The translations under genes and the position numbers were made by a program. DNA of 6,405 nucleotides from Betaproteobacteria bacterium HGW-Betaproteobacteria-2 (GTDB taxonomy: Bacteria; Pseudomonadota; Gammaproteobacteria; Burkholderiales; Methylophilaceae): positions 1-6,405 of the forward strand of contig PHCM01000091.1 in NCBI GenBank assembly GCA_002842255.1, read 5' to 3'. Below, one piece after another: positions 1 to 5,792 of the stretch; the stretch's first letter is position 1; every line of letters begins with the position of its first letter. The notes under the pieces were generated by a model, which was given only the letters and a program-made list of their open reading frames with translations, made no database searches and was not told where the DNA came from.

Positions 1-1080
1 GATAACCGCAGCTTCTTCGGCGACCACGACCCGGACCTGAAGAACGACAACGTGCTGCGCCGCGTGCGTCCACGCTTCCAGGGCACGCTCTACAACATCT
101 TCGATTTCGACTTCAACACCGATTTCGCCAAGGATGCCCAGGCCACCGTAGTCGATGCCTACATCAATGCACGCTTCCAGCCGTGGTTTCAGGTGCAGGC
201 CGGCAAGTTCAAATCGCCATTCAGCCTGGAGCGTATCCAGAGCGGTAACTGGATACGCTTTGCAGAACGCTCCTATGTCGCCGACTCCATCGCCCCCAAT
301 CGCGATGTCGGTATCAAGGTGCACGGCAACGTGTTGGACAAGAAACTGAATTACGACTTCGGCGTGTTCAACGGCACCAATGACGGAGGCAGCGGCAAGC
401 AGGAAGGCGACACCAACACTGACAAGGAATTCGCCGCACGCATCTTCGTCGAGCCGTTCAAGGGCGGTGACAGCGTGTTAGCAGGCTTGGGCTTCGGTTT
501 GGCAGGCACATGGGCAGACCAGAAAGATGATGCCGTCGCCGACCGTTACCGCACACCCGGCCTGCAGACCTTCTTCCAGTATGCCGGCACCACCACCAGC
601 GATGGCAACAAGGTCCGTTGGTCACCGCAGGCTTATTACTACTACGGCCCATTCGGACTGCTGGCGGAATATGCCCGCAGCTCGACCGATGTGAAGAATG
701 CCGCTGGCAATACCACACTCGATAACGATGCTTGGCAGATTGCAGGCAGCTGGGTATTGACCGGCGAGGACAACAGCTTTGCCGGCATCACGCCAAAACA
801 GGATTTCGACCTGAACAAGGGCGGCTGGGGCGCATGGGAAATCGCCGCGCGCTACCACCAACTGGAAGTCGACAAGGACGCGTTCAGCGGCGGCTACGCC
901 AATGCGGCCAGCACGACCGAGCAGGCCAGTTCATGGACGCTCGGCCTCAACTGGTATTTGAACAGGAACGTGAAGATCGCCACCAGCTACGACCACACCT
1001 CATTTGACAGCGGTATCGCCGGCATCGACGACAGGGAAGACGAAAGAGCTTTGTTCAGTCGCCTGCAGGTCGCTTTCTAA
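1..1080 (+). CDS. OprO/OprP-family anion-selective porin, 5'-truncated by the window edge
   Basis: The reading frame is open from base 1, so the gene begins upstream and only its last 359 codons are present; the GTG at 52 lies inside the protein and is not a credible start. The product looks like an outer-membrane beta-barrel of the phosphate-selective porin O/P family. Signs are the [15 protein letters not shown] segment near residues 19-40, the [26 protein letters not shown] stretch with FKSPFSLER just after it, alternating aromatic and polar strands, many Gly/Asp/Asn turns, and a C-terminal Phe (LQVAF) as used for barrel assembly. The signal peptide and first strands are outside the window. 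It sits 35 nt before the sulfate-binding protein gene, probably in the same transcript. From that context I infer passage of sulfate or related anions rather than phosphate; pore-lining residues cannot be assigned from this sequence alone. Confidence 0.88.
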   Translation, partial: DNRSFFGDHDPDLKNDNVLRRVRPRFQGTLYNIFDFDFNTDFAKDAQATVVDAYINARFQPWFQVQAGKFKSPFSLERIQSGNWIRFAERSYVADSIAPNRDVGIKVHGNVLDKKLNYDFGVFNGTNDGGSGKQEGDTNTDKEFAARIFVEPFKGGDSVLAGLGFGLAGTWADQKDDAVADRYRTPGLQTFFQYAGTTTSDGNKVRWSPQAYYYYGPFGLLAEYARSSTDVKNAAGNTTLDNDAWQIAGSWVLTGEDNSFAGITPKQDFDLNKGGWGAWEIAARYHQLEVDKDAFSGGYANAASTTEQASSWTLGLNWYLNRNVKIATSYDHTSFDSGIAGIDDREDERALFSRLQVAF

Positions 1081-1084
1081 ACCC

Positions 1085-1103
1085 ATTCAAACTCAATTCA
1101 AAC
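1085..1103 (+). repeat. 8-bp tandem direct repeat in the sbp leader
   Basis: ATTCAAAC occurs at 1085-1092 and again at 1096-1103, an 11-bp period, in the gap between the porin stop and the sbp ribosome binding site. The stretch 1081-1106 contains no G, so this leader should be unstructured. It may be chance, a helical-phase protein site, or simply a translation-friendly leader. Confidence 0.3.
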
Positions 1104-1115
1104 CAAGGAACAATC

Positions 1116-2126
1116 ATGAAACACACATTCTCAAAACTGTTACTTGCCGGGGCATTTGCCCTGGCAGTACCACTCAGCGCTTCGGCCGCTGATGTGACAC
1201 TACTCAACGTATCCTATGACCCGACACGAGAACTCTATGTCGATTTCAACAAGGCTTTCGCCGCGCACTGGAAAGCCAAGACCGGCGACAACGTCACCAT
1301 CAAGCAATCCCACGGTGGCGCCGGCAAGCAGGCACGTGCCGTCATCGACGGTCTGCAGGCAGACGTCGTCACTCTGGCACTGGCCTACGATATCGACGCC
1401 ATACACGAAAAAGCCAAACTGATCCCCAAGGATTGGCAAGCCCGCCTGCCCAACAACAGCGCGCCATATACCTCCACCATCGTGCTGCTGGTACGCAAGG
1501 GCAACCCGAAGAAGATCAAGGATTGGGATGATCTTGCCAAACCCGGTGTTTCAGTCATCACGCCCAACCCCAAAACCTCCGGCGGTGCACGCTGGAACTA
1601 CCTGGCGGCATGGGGTTTCGAGCTGAAACGCAATGGCGGCGACCAGGAAAAGGCCAAGGAATTCGTCAAGAAAATATTCGCCAACGTACCGGTACTCGAT
1701 TCCGGCGCGCGCGGGTCAACTACCACTTTCGTTGAACGCGGCATCGGCGACGTCTTTATCTCTTGGGAAAACGAAGCCTTCCTGGCACTGAAAGAACTCG
1801 GTCCGGACAAATTCGAGATCGTCGTACCATCGGTATCTATTCTGGCCGAGCCACCAGTAACCGTAGTCGACAAGGTCGCCGACAAACGCAAGACCCGTGC
1901 AGTCGCCCAAGCCTATCTGGAATACCTGTATTCCGACGAAGGACAAGACCTTGCCGGCAAGCACTACTACCGCCCGACCAATCCGAAATACGTTGATAAA
2001 TACGCGCAGCAGTTCCCCAGGGCGAACCTGTTCAAGATCGACGACGTATTCGGTGGCTGGCAAAAAGCCCAGAAAGAACACTTTTCTGACGGCGGCACGT
2101 TCGACCAGATTTACACCAAGAAGTAA
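1116..2126 (+). CDS. sbp: Periplasmic sulfate-binding protein of the ABC sulfate transporter
   Basis: This 336-residue protein captures sulfate in the periplasm and delivers it to CysT/CysW. Residues 1-24 or 25 form a signal peptide (basic MKHTFSK, hydrophobic core, SASA cleavage region). The mature protein follows the enterobacterial Sbp pattern closely: [13 protein letters not shown] at 29-41, QSHGGAGKQ at 64-72, VRKGNPK at 126-132, [17 protein letters not shown] at 151-167, DSGARGST at 195-202, and ISWENE at 215-220. Sulfate contacts known in Salmonella Sbp, recalled from its structure, map to Ser155-Gly156-Gly157, Ala198 and Trp217, all kept; the Ser of the GGSG loop is Ala69 here, but that contact is through the main chain. 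Length is typical. The start has AAGGA at 1105-1109, six bases before the ATG. It follows the porin by 35 nt and is followed by a perfect hairpin. Confidence 0.95.
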   Translation: MKHTFSKLLLAGAFALAVPLSASAADVTLLNVSYDPTRELYVDFNKAFAAHWKAKTGDNVTIKQSHGGAGKQARAVIDGLQADVVTLALAYDIDAIHEKAKLIPKDWQARLPNNSAPYTSTIVLLVRKGNPKKIKDWDDLAKPGVSVITPNPKTSGGARWNYLAAWGFELKRNGGDQEKAKEFVKKIFANVPVLDSGARGSTTTFVERGIGDVFISWENEAFLALKELGPDKFEIVVPSVSILAEPPVTVVDKVADKRKTRAVAQAYLEYLYSDEGQDLAGKHYYRPTNPKYVDKYAQQFPRANLFKIDDVFGGWQKAQKEHFSDGGTFDQIYTKK

Positions 2127-2142
2127 ATATTTCGCATGAAAC

Positions 2143-2170
2143 ATGGGCCGGACATTAACGTCCGGCCCAT
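2143..2170 (+). promoter_or_regulatory. Perfect 11-bp inverted repeat (mRNA hairpin) after sbp
   Basis: ATGGGCCGGAC at 2143-2153 is the exact reverse complement of GTCCGGCCCAT at 2160-2170, with a six-base ATTAAC loop. The stem is GC-rich and should fold stably. There is no T-run after it on either strand, so it is a poor intrinsic terminator. It more likely protects the 3' end of the porin-sbp message or partly attenuates read-through, which would give abundant binding protein and less of the downstream products. It ends six bases before the ribosome binding site of the next gene. Confidence 0.75.
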
Positions 2171-2176
2171 TCAAGC

Positions 2177-2183
2177 AAAGGAG
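2177..2183 (+). promoter_or_regulatory. Ribosome binding site that fixes the DUF2325 gene start
   Basis: AAAGGAG lies seven bases before the ATG at 2191. This favours that start over the in-frame ATG at 2143, which is buried in the left arm of the hairpin, would add 16 unlikely residues and has no comparable site ahead of it. An ATG at 2186 is in another frame. Confidence 0.75.
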
Positions 2184-2190
2184 CCATGAC

Positions 2191-2571
2191 ATGACTACAG
2201 CATTGATCGTAGGCGGCGACCGGATAGACGGCATCAAGCAGGTATTGGGCAGTTACGGCGTGACCCGAATCAATCACTGGTCAGGTCGCAAGGCGGGCGA
2301 TGGCAAAAAAGTCATCCCGCATGATACGGATCTGATTGTGCTGGTGACGGATTGGATCAGCCACAACTTCACACACAAAATCAAACAGTCCGCAGCAAAA
2401 CGCGGCGTACGAATCGTCTACACGCCAAACGGACCGGCCGCATTGAAGACACGGCTGGAACGCATGCATGAAGAGACCGTGACGGAGGCTGCCTGTCGCA
2501 AGACAACAATCCATTCCCGTTTGATGTGCTGGCTGACGCTTCTGAAAACAGCCACTAAACGATTGTTTTAA
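2191..2571 (+). CDS. DUF2325-domain protein of unknown function
   Basis: This 126-residue protein resembles the DUF2325 family, whose biochemical role I do not know. Residues 1-94 show the family pattern: a beta strand into ALIVGGD at 4-10, then IDGIKQVL, a HWSGRKAGD segment at 29-37 and DLIVLVTDWISHNFTHKIK at 47-65, followed by a strand-helix pair ending near 94 (GVRIVYTPNGPAALKTRLER). The layout suggests a small Rossmann-like alpha/beta fold. The conserved polar set (Asp10, His29, Arg33, Lys34, Asp54, His58, Asn59, Lys63) could bind a small ligand, but that is speculation. Residues about 95-126 form a basic and hydrophobic tail with Cys102, Cys113 and RLMCWLTLLK. No signal peptide is seen, so it should be cytoplasmic. 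It lies 64 nt after sbp and 23 nt before the molbindin gene, between two binding-protein genes. Confidence 0.8.
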   Translation: MTTALIVGGDRIDGIKQVLGSYGVTRINHWSGRKAGDGKKVIPHDTDLIVLVTDWISHNFTHKIKQSAAKRGVRIVYTPNGPAALKTRLERMHEETVTEAACRKTTIHSRLMCWLTLLKTATKRLF

Positions 2572-2594
2572 TACCTCTAATAGGAGCTTTAACC

Positions 2595-2810
2595 ATGGCA
2601 ATTCATTCAATCAATGTCCGCAACCAGTTTCGCGGCAGAGTCAAAGAAATCCTCATCGGCCCGGTTGTTTCAGAGATCGAAGTTGAGACCGCGCTCGGTC
2701 TCGTCACTTCCGTCATCACCACCCGCTCCATCAACGAACTCGGCCTACAGGTCGGCACCGAAGTTTTGGCCCTGGTCAAATCCACAGAAGTATCAATAGC
2801 CAAGGTTTGA
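2595..2810 (+). CDS. mop: Molbindin: single-TOBE-domain oxyanion-binding protein (Mop family)
   Basis: The 71-residue product is about the size of one Mop domain and matches the family along its length: INVRNQFRGRV at 6-16 (family form SARNQ..G.V), a central SEIEVETALG region near 26-35, SINELGL at 45-51, and VGTEVLALVKSTEV at 53-66, including the KST segment that helps form the anion site in molbindins. Family members assemble into small rings, commonly hexamers, that store molybdate or tungstate in the cytoplasm. No signal peptide is present. TAGGAG at 2581-2586 sits eight bases before the ATG. The gene ends five bases before the next ATG, a spacing that fits translational coupling to the second binding protein. 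Whether this copy binds molybdate, sulfate or another oxyanion cannot be read from sequence; the sulfate-transport setting makes the question worth asking. Confidence 0.88.
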   Translation: MAIHSINVRNQFRGRVKEILIGPVVSEIEVETALGLVTSVITTRSINELGLQVGTEVLALVKSTEVSIAKV

Positions 2811-2815
2811 ACACC

Positions 2816-3811
2816 ATGAACAAAACCTTCAAATCTTTCGTTTTCAGCCTTTTCGTCACACTTGGCTTGCCAGCGTTTGCAGAAACTTCGATTCTCAATG
2901 TGTCCTACGACGTCAGCCGTGAGTTCTACAAGGACTTGAATCCGGCATTCGTCAAATACTGGAAGGACAAAACCGGCGAAACTATCACCATCAAACAATC
3001 GCATGGCGGCTCATCGAAACAGGCCAGATCGGTGATTGACGGCTTGCAGGCTGATGTCATCACCATGAACCAGTCGCTGGACATCGACATCCTGCATGAG
3101 CGTGGCAAGCTTATTCCCAAGGACTGGCAAAAGCGCCTGGCTTCAAATAGTGCGCCGACAGCTTCCACTACCGTGTTCCTGGTGCGCAAGGGCAACCCCA
3201 AAAATATCCGGGACTGGAATGATCTGGTCAGGCCGGGCGTCGGCATCATCCTGCCCAACCCCAAGACTTCCGGCAATGGCCGCTACAGCTACCTGGCAGC
3301 CTGGGGCAGCGTCATCAAGAAGGGCGGCTCTGACGCAGACGCCAAGGACTATATCCACAAGTTCTTCAAGAATGTTCCGATCCTGGACGCGGGCGGCCGC
3401 GGTGCGACTACATCCTTCGTGCAACGCGGAATCGGCGACGTTCTGCTGACCTTTGAGAATGAAGTGTCATTGATAACCAATGAACTGGGCGGCGACCGGT
3501 TCGAAGTGGTGTATCCAGGCATCAGCGTGCTGGCAGAAAACCCGATCTCTCTGGTGGACAAGGTTGCCGACAAGCGTAACAGCCGCAAGGTGTCTCAGGC
3601 CTATCTGGATTTCCATTACTCCGATGAGGCACAAGCCATTGCTGTCAAGCACTCACTGCGGCCGCGTGCAGAAGGTGCCTCCGACAAATACAAGGACAAA
3701 TTCAAACCCTTGACGCTGTTCACCATTGATGAAGTCTTCGGCAGCTGGGCCAATGCTCAGAAGGTGCACTTTGCCGATGGCGGCGTATTTGACCAGATCT
3801 ACGTGAAATAG
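2816..3811 (+). CDS. cysP: Periplasmic sulfate/thiosulfate-binding protein, CysP-like paralog
   Basis: A 331-residue paralog of the upstream Sbp, with a signal peptide at residues 1-22 (PAFA cleavage). The fold markers are all there: NVSYDVSREFY at 28-38, QSHGGSSKQ at 61-69, VRKGNPKNI at 123-131, NPKTSGNGRYSYLAAWG at 148-164, and GGRGATTSF at 193-201. Several pocket positions differ from Sbp: Gly to Asn154, Ala to Gly194, and the sulfate-contacting Trp to Phe213 (TFENE). From memory, E. coli thiosulfate-binding CysP has the same choices (SSKQ, SGNARY, GGRGATT, SFESE), so thiosulfate or broad sulfur-oxyanion binding is likely. I chose ATG 2816, which starts directly with a basic signal-peptide N-terminus; AAGG at 2802-2805 lies ten bases upstream. 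TTG at 2807 would overlap the molbindin stop and has poor spacing. The next gene starts 14 nt downstream. Confidence 0.92.
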   Translation: MNKTFKSFVFSLFVTLGLPAFAETSILNVSYDVSREFYKDLNPAFVKYWKDKTGETITIKQSHGGSSKQARSVIDGLQADVITMNQSLDIDILHERGKLIPKDWQKRLASNSAPTASTTVFLVRKGNPKNIRDWNDLVRPGVGIILPNPKTSGNGRYSYLAAWGSVIKKGGSDADAKDYIHKFFKNVPILDAGGRGATTSFVQRGIGDVLLTFENEVSLITNELGGDRFEVVYPGISVLAENPISLVDKVADKRNSRKVSQAYLDFHYSDEAQAIAVKHSLRPRAEGASDKYKDKFKPLTLFTIDEVFGSWANAQKVHFADGGVFDQIYVK

Positions 3812-3825
3812 GGACAACACCCATC

Positions 3826-4695
3826 ATGACCACTGTAGAACCTACCCAAACCCATATCGAAACCCTCAGAAAGCAACTGCAGGAAGCACTTTATCTGGAT
3901 CTGGACGAATACGGTCTTGATGAACCGCTGAACGGGGAATTCACCAGCAAATTTCTCGGTATTCATTTGGAAAGCGCATTCCAGCCTATTTACGATAGAG
4001 AGGCAGGCGAAGTGTTCGGCTATGAAGCGCTTTTGCGCCCATCGCTCGTCGGCCAGCAACCAGTAGACCCGCAGTTCGCTTTCAGCTTCGCCGACCAGTC
4101 AGGCCGTCTGGTGAAATTCGATCGCATATGCCGCACCTTGCATTTGCTGAATTTAAGGCAGATTCATGCCGACCACGGTCTGCTGTTTTTGAACGTTCAC
4201 CCGCAGCTATTATTGAGCGTAAATGCACATGGCAAGGTTTTTGAGAGAATCCTGCATGCCAACTCGATCCCGACCGACCGTGTCGTCATTGAGATCAATG
4301 AAAGCGCCATCACCCAGAATGCACAGCTCATCGAAGCCGTTGAGAATTACCGTGAGCGGCATTACAAAATCGCGATCGACCACTTCGGTCATGACCAATC
4401 CAGCCTGAACCGGCTATGGAAGCTGTCACCCGATTTCGTCAAGCTGGATCGCGCCATCATTCAACAGGCCAGCGACAACGAAAACCTGCGCAAGGCGCTG
4501 CCAAAACTGCTTGAACTGATTCGTGATTTTGGCGCACAACCGGTGATTGAAGGTATCGAGACCCAGAGACAGTTCGATATCGCCCTCGAATCGGGCGCTA
4601 CATTGTTACAAGGCTACTTTTTAGGACATCCGGCAAGCGCCAGAGCGCAGCAGCCATCCACCGTTTTCAAACCCACCACGCAAGTGGCGGCTTGA
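3826..4695 (+). CDS. Stand-alone EAL-domain protein with degenerate loop 6
   Basis: This 289-residue protein has an N-terminal helical segment (about 1-48) and one EAL domain (about 49-275), the family that hydrolyses cyclic di-GMP to pGpG. No GGDEF domain, membrane segment or signal peptide is visible. Catalytic positions that remain are Glu67 (EALLRP, 67-72), Asn123, Glu156 (IEINE), Asp185, Lys206 and Asp208 (VKLDRAII), Glu242 and Glu245 (VIEGIET), and Gln262 (LQGYFLGHP). The usual DDFGTGYSS loop is instead DHFGHDQSS at 185-193: the second metal-site Asp is His186 and the TG pair is lost. Such loop-6 changes often go with weak or absent phosphodiesterase activity, so it may be a slow enzyme or a c-di-GMP receptor. 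Only TAGGG overlapping the preceding stop serves as a ribosome binding site, suggesting modest, coupled translation. It is the last gene before a strong terminator. Confidence 0.92.
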   Translation: MTTVEPTQTHIETLRKQLQEALYLDLDEYGLDEPLNGEFTSKFLGIHLESAFQPIYDREAGEVFGYEALLRPSLVGQQPVDPQFAFSFADQSGRLVKFDRICRTLHLLNLRQIHADHGLLFLNVHPQLLLSVNAHGKVFERILHANSIPTDRVVIEINESAITQNAQLIEAVENYRERHYKIAIDHFGHDQSSLNRLWKLSPDFVKLDRAIIQQASDNENLRKALPKLLELIRDFGAQPVIEGIETQRQFDIALESGATLLQGYFLGHPASARAQQPSTVFKPTTQVAA

Positions 4696-4730
4696 TTTTG
4701 CAGCATCAGCATTACTCATCTCCTCCCTTC

Positions 4731-4772
4731 GGGCTTGCTACTTGTACATAAAGTGCAAGCCCATCTTTTTTT
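4731..4772 (+). terminator. Rho-independent terminator ending the porin/sbp/cysP/EAL unit
   Basis: GGGCTTGC at 4731-4738 pairs with GCAAGCCC at 4755-4762, and ACTT at 4740-4743 continues the stem with AAGT at 4751-4754, leaving one bulged T (4739) and a seven-base loop (4744-4750). Seven T residues follow at 4766-4772. This is a textbook intrinsic terminator 35 nt after the EAL gene stop. Confidence 0.92.
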
Positions 4773-4839
4773 ATAATTAATTAGCATATAAATATATGAA
4801 CATATTATTTTTAATCAATATAACTGACTGTTAAATTAG
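4763..4839 (+). promoter_or_regulatory. AT-rich promoter/regulatory interval ahead of cysT
   Basis: Only 11 of these 77 bases are G or C by my count, in sharp contrast to the flanking genes. A possible sigma-70 promoter is TTAGCA at 4781-4786 and TATTAT at 4803-4808, spaced by 16. Overlapping palindromes lie within it: CATATA-AA-TATATG at 4785-4798 and ATATG-AA-CATAT at 4794-4805. Their place between the -35 and -10 suggests an operator. LysR-type regulators such as CysB bind AT-rich sites upstream of sulfate-transport genes, so CysB is a reasonable candidate, but I see no match I would call a defined CysB site. Confidence 0.5.
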
Positions 4840-4882
4840 CAGCCGCATTCAGCCCAACCAGAGAATTTAAAGAGGTCTCCCG

Positions 4883-5752
4883 ATGACGCAAGTCATTACA
4901 GCCAACCATCCGTCACTAAGAAAACGCAAACAGAAGAACGTCCTGCCTGGGTTCAACCTCTCGCTGGGTTATACGATTCTCTACCTCAGCCTGATCGTGC
5001 TGATTCCGCTCTCGGCAGCATTCATCAAAACCACCGAACTGAGCTTTGCCGAATTCTGGGAAACGGTGACGACCCCGCGCGTCGTCGCCTCTTACCAGCT
5101 AACCTTCGGCGCTTCGCTGATCGGTGCCAGCATCAACGCCGTGTTCGGATTGCTCACTGCCTGGGTGCTGGTGCGCTATAGCTTCCCCGGCAAGAAAATT
5201 ATCGATGCTTTGGTTGACCTGCCTTTTGCATTGCCCACCGCCGTGGCCGGTATCGCGCTGACCGCCATTTTTGCCGGTAACGGCTGGCTCGGCAGCTGGC
5301 TGGAGCCGCTCGGCATCAAGGTCGCATTCACGCCATTAGGCGTAGTGGTGGCACTGACATTCATCGGCCTGCCCTTCGTCGTCCGTACGGTGCAGCCGGT
5401 ACTGGAAGACCTGGAAGCGGAAGCCGAGGAAGCCGCCGCAAGCCTTGGCGCCAACCGCTGGCAGACCTTCAGCCGCGTGATTCTGCCCGCGCTCTACCCG
5501 GCACTGCTGACCGGATTTGCCCTGGCTTTTGCACGTGCCGTGGGCGAATACGGTTCGGTCATTTTCATCGCTGGCAACATGCCCATGGTGTCGGAGATCA
5601 CGCCGCTCATCATCATCACCAAGCTGGAGCAATACGATTACGCCGGTGCCACAGCGGTAGCGGTGGTCATGCTGGTGATCTCGTTCGCCTTGCTGCTGGC
5701 CATCAACGGTTTGCAATGGTGGAGCAGCCGCCGTAACGGGTCCGCTCGCTAA
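4883..5752 (+). CDS. cysT: Sulfate/thiosulfate ABC transporter permease CysT (CysU)
   Basis: One of the two inner-membrane channel subunits of the CysTWA transporter, which takes substrate from Sbp or CysP. The 289 residues are typical for the family. Six hydrophobic segments are visible, near 27-49, 71-97, 108-131, 148-168, 203-230 and 256-278. The family stretch VDLPFALPTAVAGIALT is at 111-127, and the EAA loop that docks with the ATPase is at 183-202 (E183-A-A, Gly189, then RVILP). The C-terminal half carries FARAVGEYGSVIFIAGNMP at 216-234, characteristic of CysT. AGAGGT at 4871-4876 lies six bases before the ATG. The gene follows the AT-rich interval and appears to start the permease transcription unit; cysW begins 40 nt after its stop. 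I see no key residue missing. Confidence 0.97.
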   Translation: MTQVITANHPSLRKRKQKNVLPGFNLSLGYTILYLSLIVLIPLSAAFIKTTELSFAEFWETVTTPRVVASYQLTFGASLIGASINAVFGLLTAWVLVRYSFPGKKIIDALVDLPFALPTAVAGIALTAIFAGNGWLGSWLEPLGIKVAFTPLGVVVALTFIGLPFVVRTVQPVLEDLEAEAEEAAASLGANRWQTFSRVILPALYPALLTGFALAFARAVGEYGSVIFIAGNMPMVSEITPLIIITKLEQYDYAGATAVAVVMLVISFALLLAINGLQWWSSRRNGSAR

Positions 5753-5761
5753 ACAGCGGAC
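5740..5761 (+). repeat. Inverted repeat around the cysT stop codon
   Basis: GTCCGCT at 5740-5746 pairs exactly with AGCGGAC at 5755-5761. The TAA stop (5750-5752) lies in the eight-base loop. No T-run follows, so it is not a terminator; it could affect ribosome release, message stability or cysT/cysW coupling, or be incidental. Confidence 0.45.
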
Positions 5762-5792
5762 TAACCAGTATCAGAAGAATCGGAAATTCACT

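Noticed and set aside
52..1080. Porin starting at the GTG at 52
   Set aside because: The same frame is open back to base 1 and already encodes porin-like sequence, so the true start is outside the window.
2143..2170. Hairpin after sbp as an intrinsic terminator
   Set aside because: No T-run follows the stem on either strand, so I list it as an RNA structure and not as a terminator.
2143..2190. Upstream ATG at 2143 as the start of the DUF2325 protein
   Set aside because: It lies in the hairpin stem, lacks a good ribosome binding site, and adds residues unlike the family; ATG 2191 has a clear AAAGGAG at the right distance.
1716..2237. 173-codon open frame on the - strand opposite sbp
   Set aside because: It lies opposite a strongly conserved gene, has no recognisable domain, and no promoter or ribosome binding site is evident.
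2807..2815. TTG at 2807 as the start of the second binding protein
   Set aside because: It overlaps the molbindin stop and leaves only one base after the AAGG; ATG 2816 begins a proper signal peptide with better spacing.
2603..3004. 133-codon open frame on the - strand opposite mop and cysP
   Set aside because: It spans two confident genes on the other strand and shows no family features.
1116..3811. Recent tandem duplication of the binding-protein gene
   Set aside because: DNA identity is patchy, with the longest exact match I noticed about 14 bases (within the VRKGNP codons), and pocket residues follow two known subfamilies; this looks like an old divergence.
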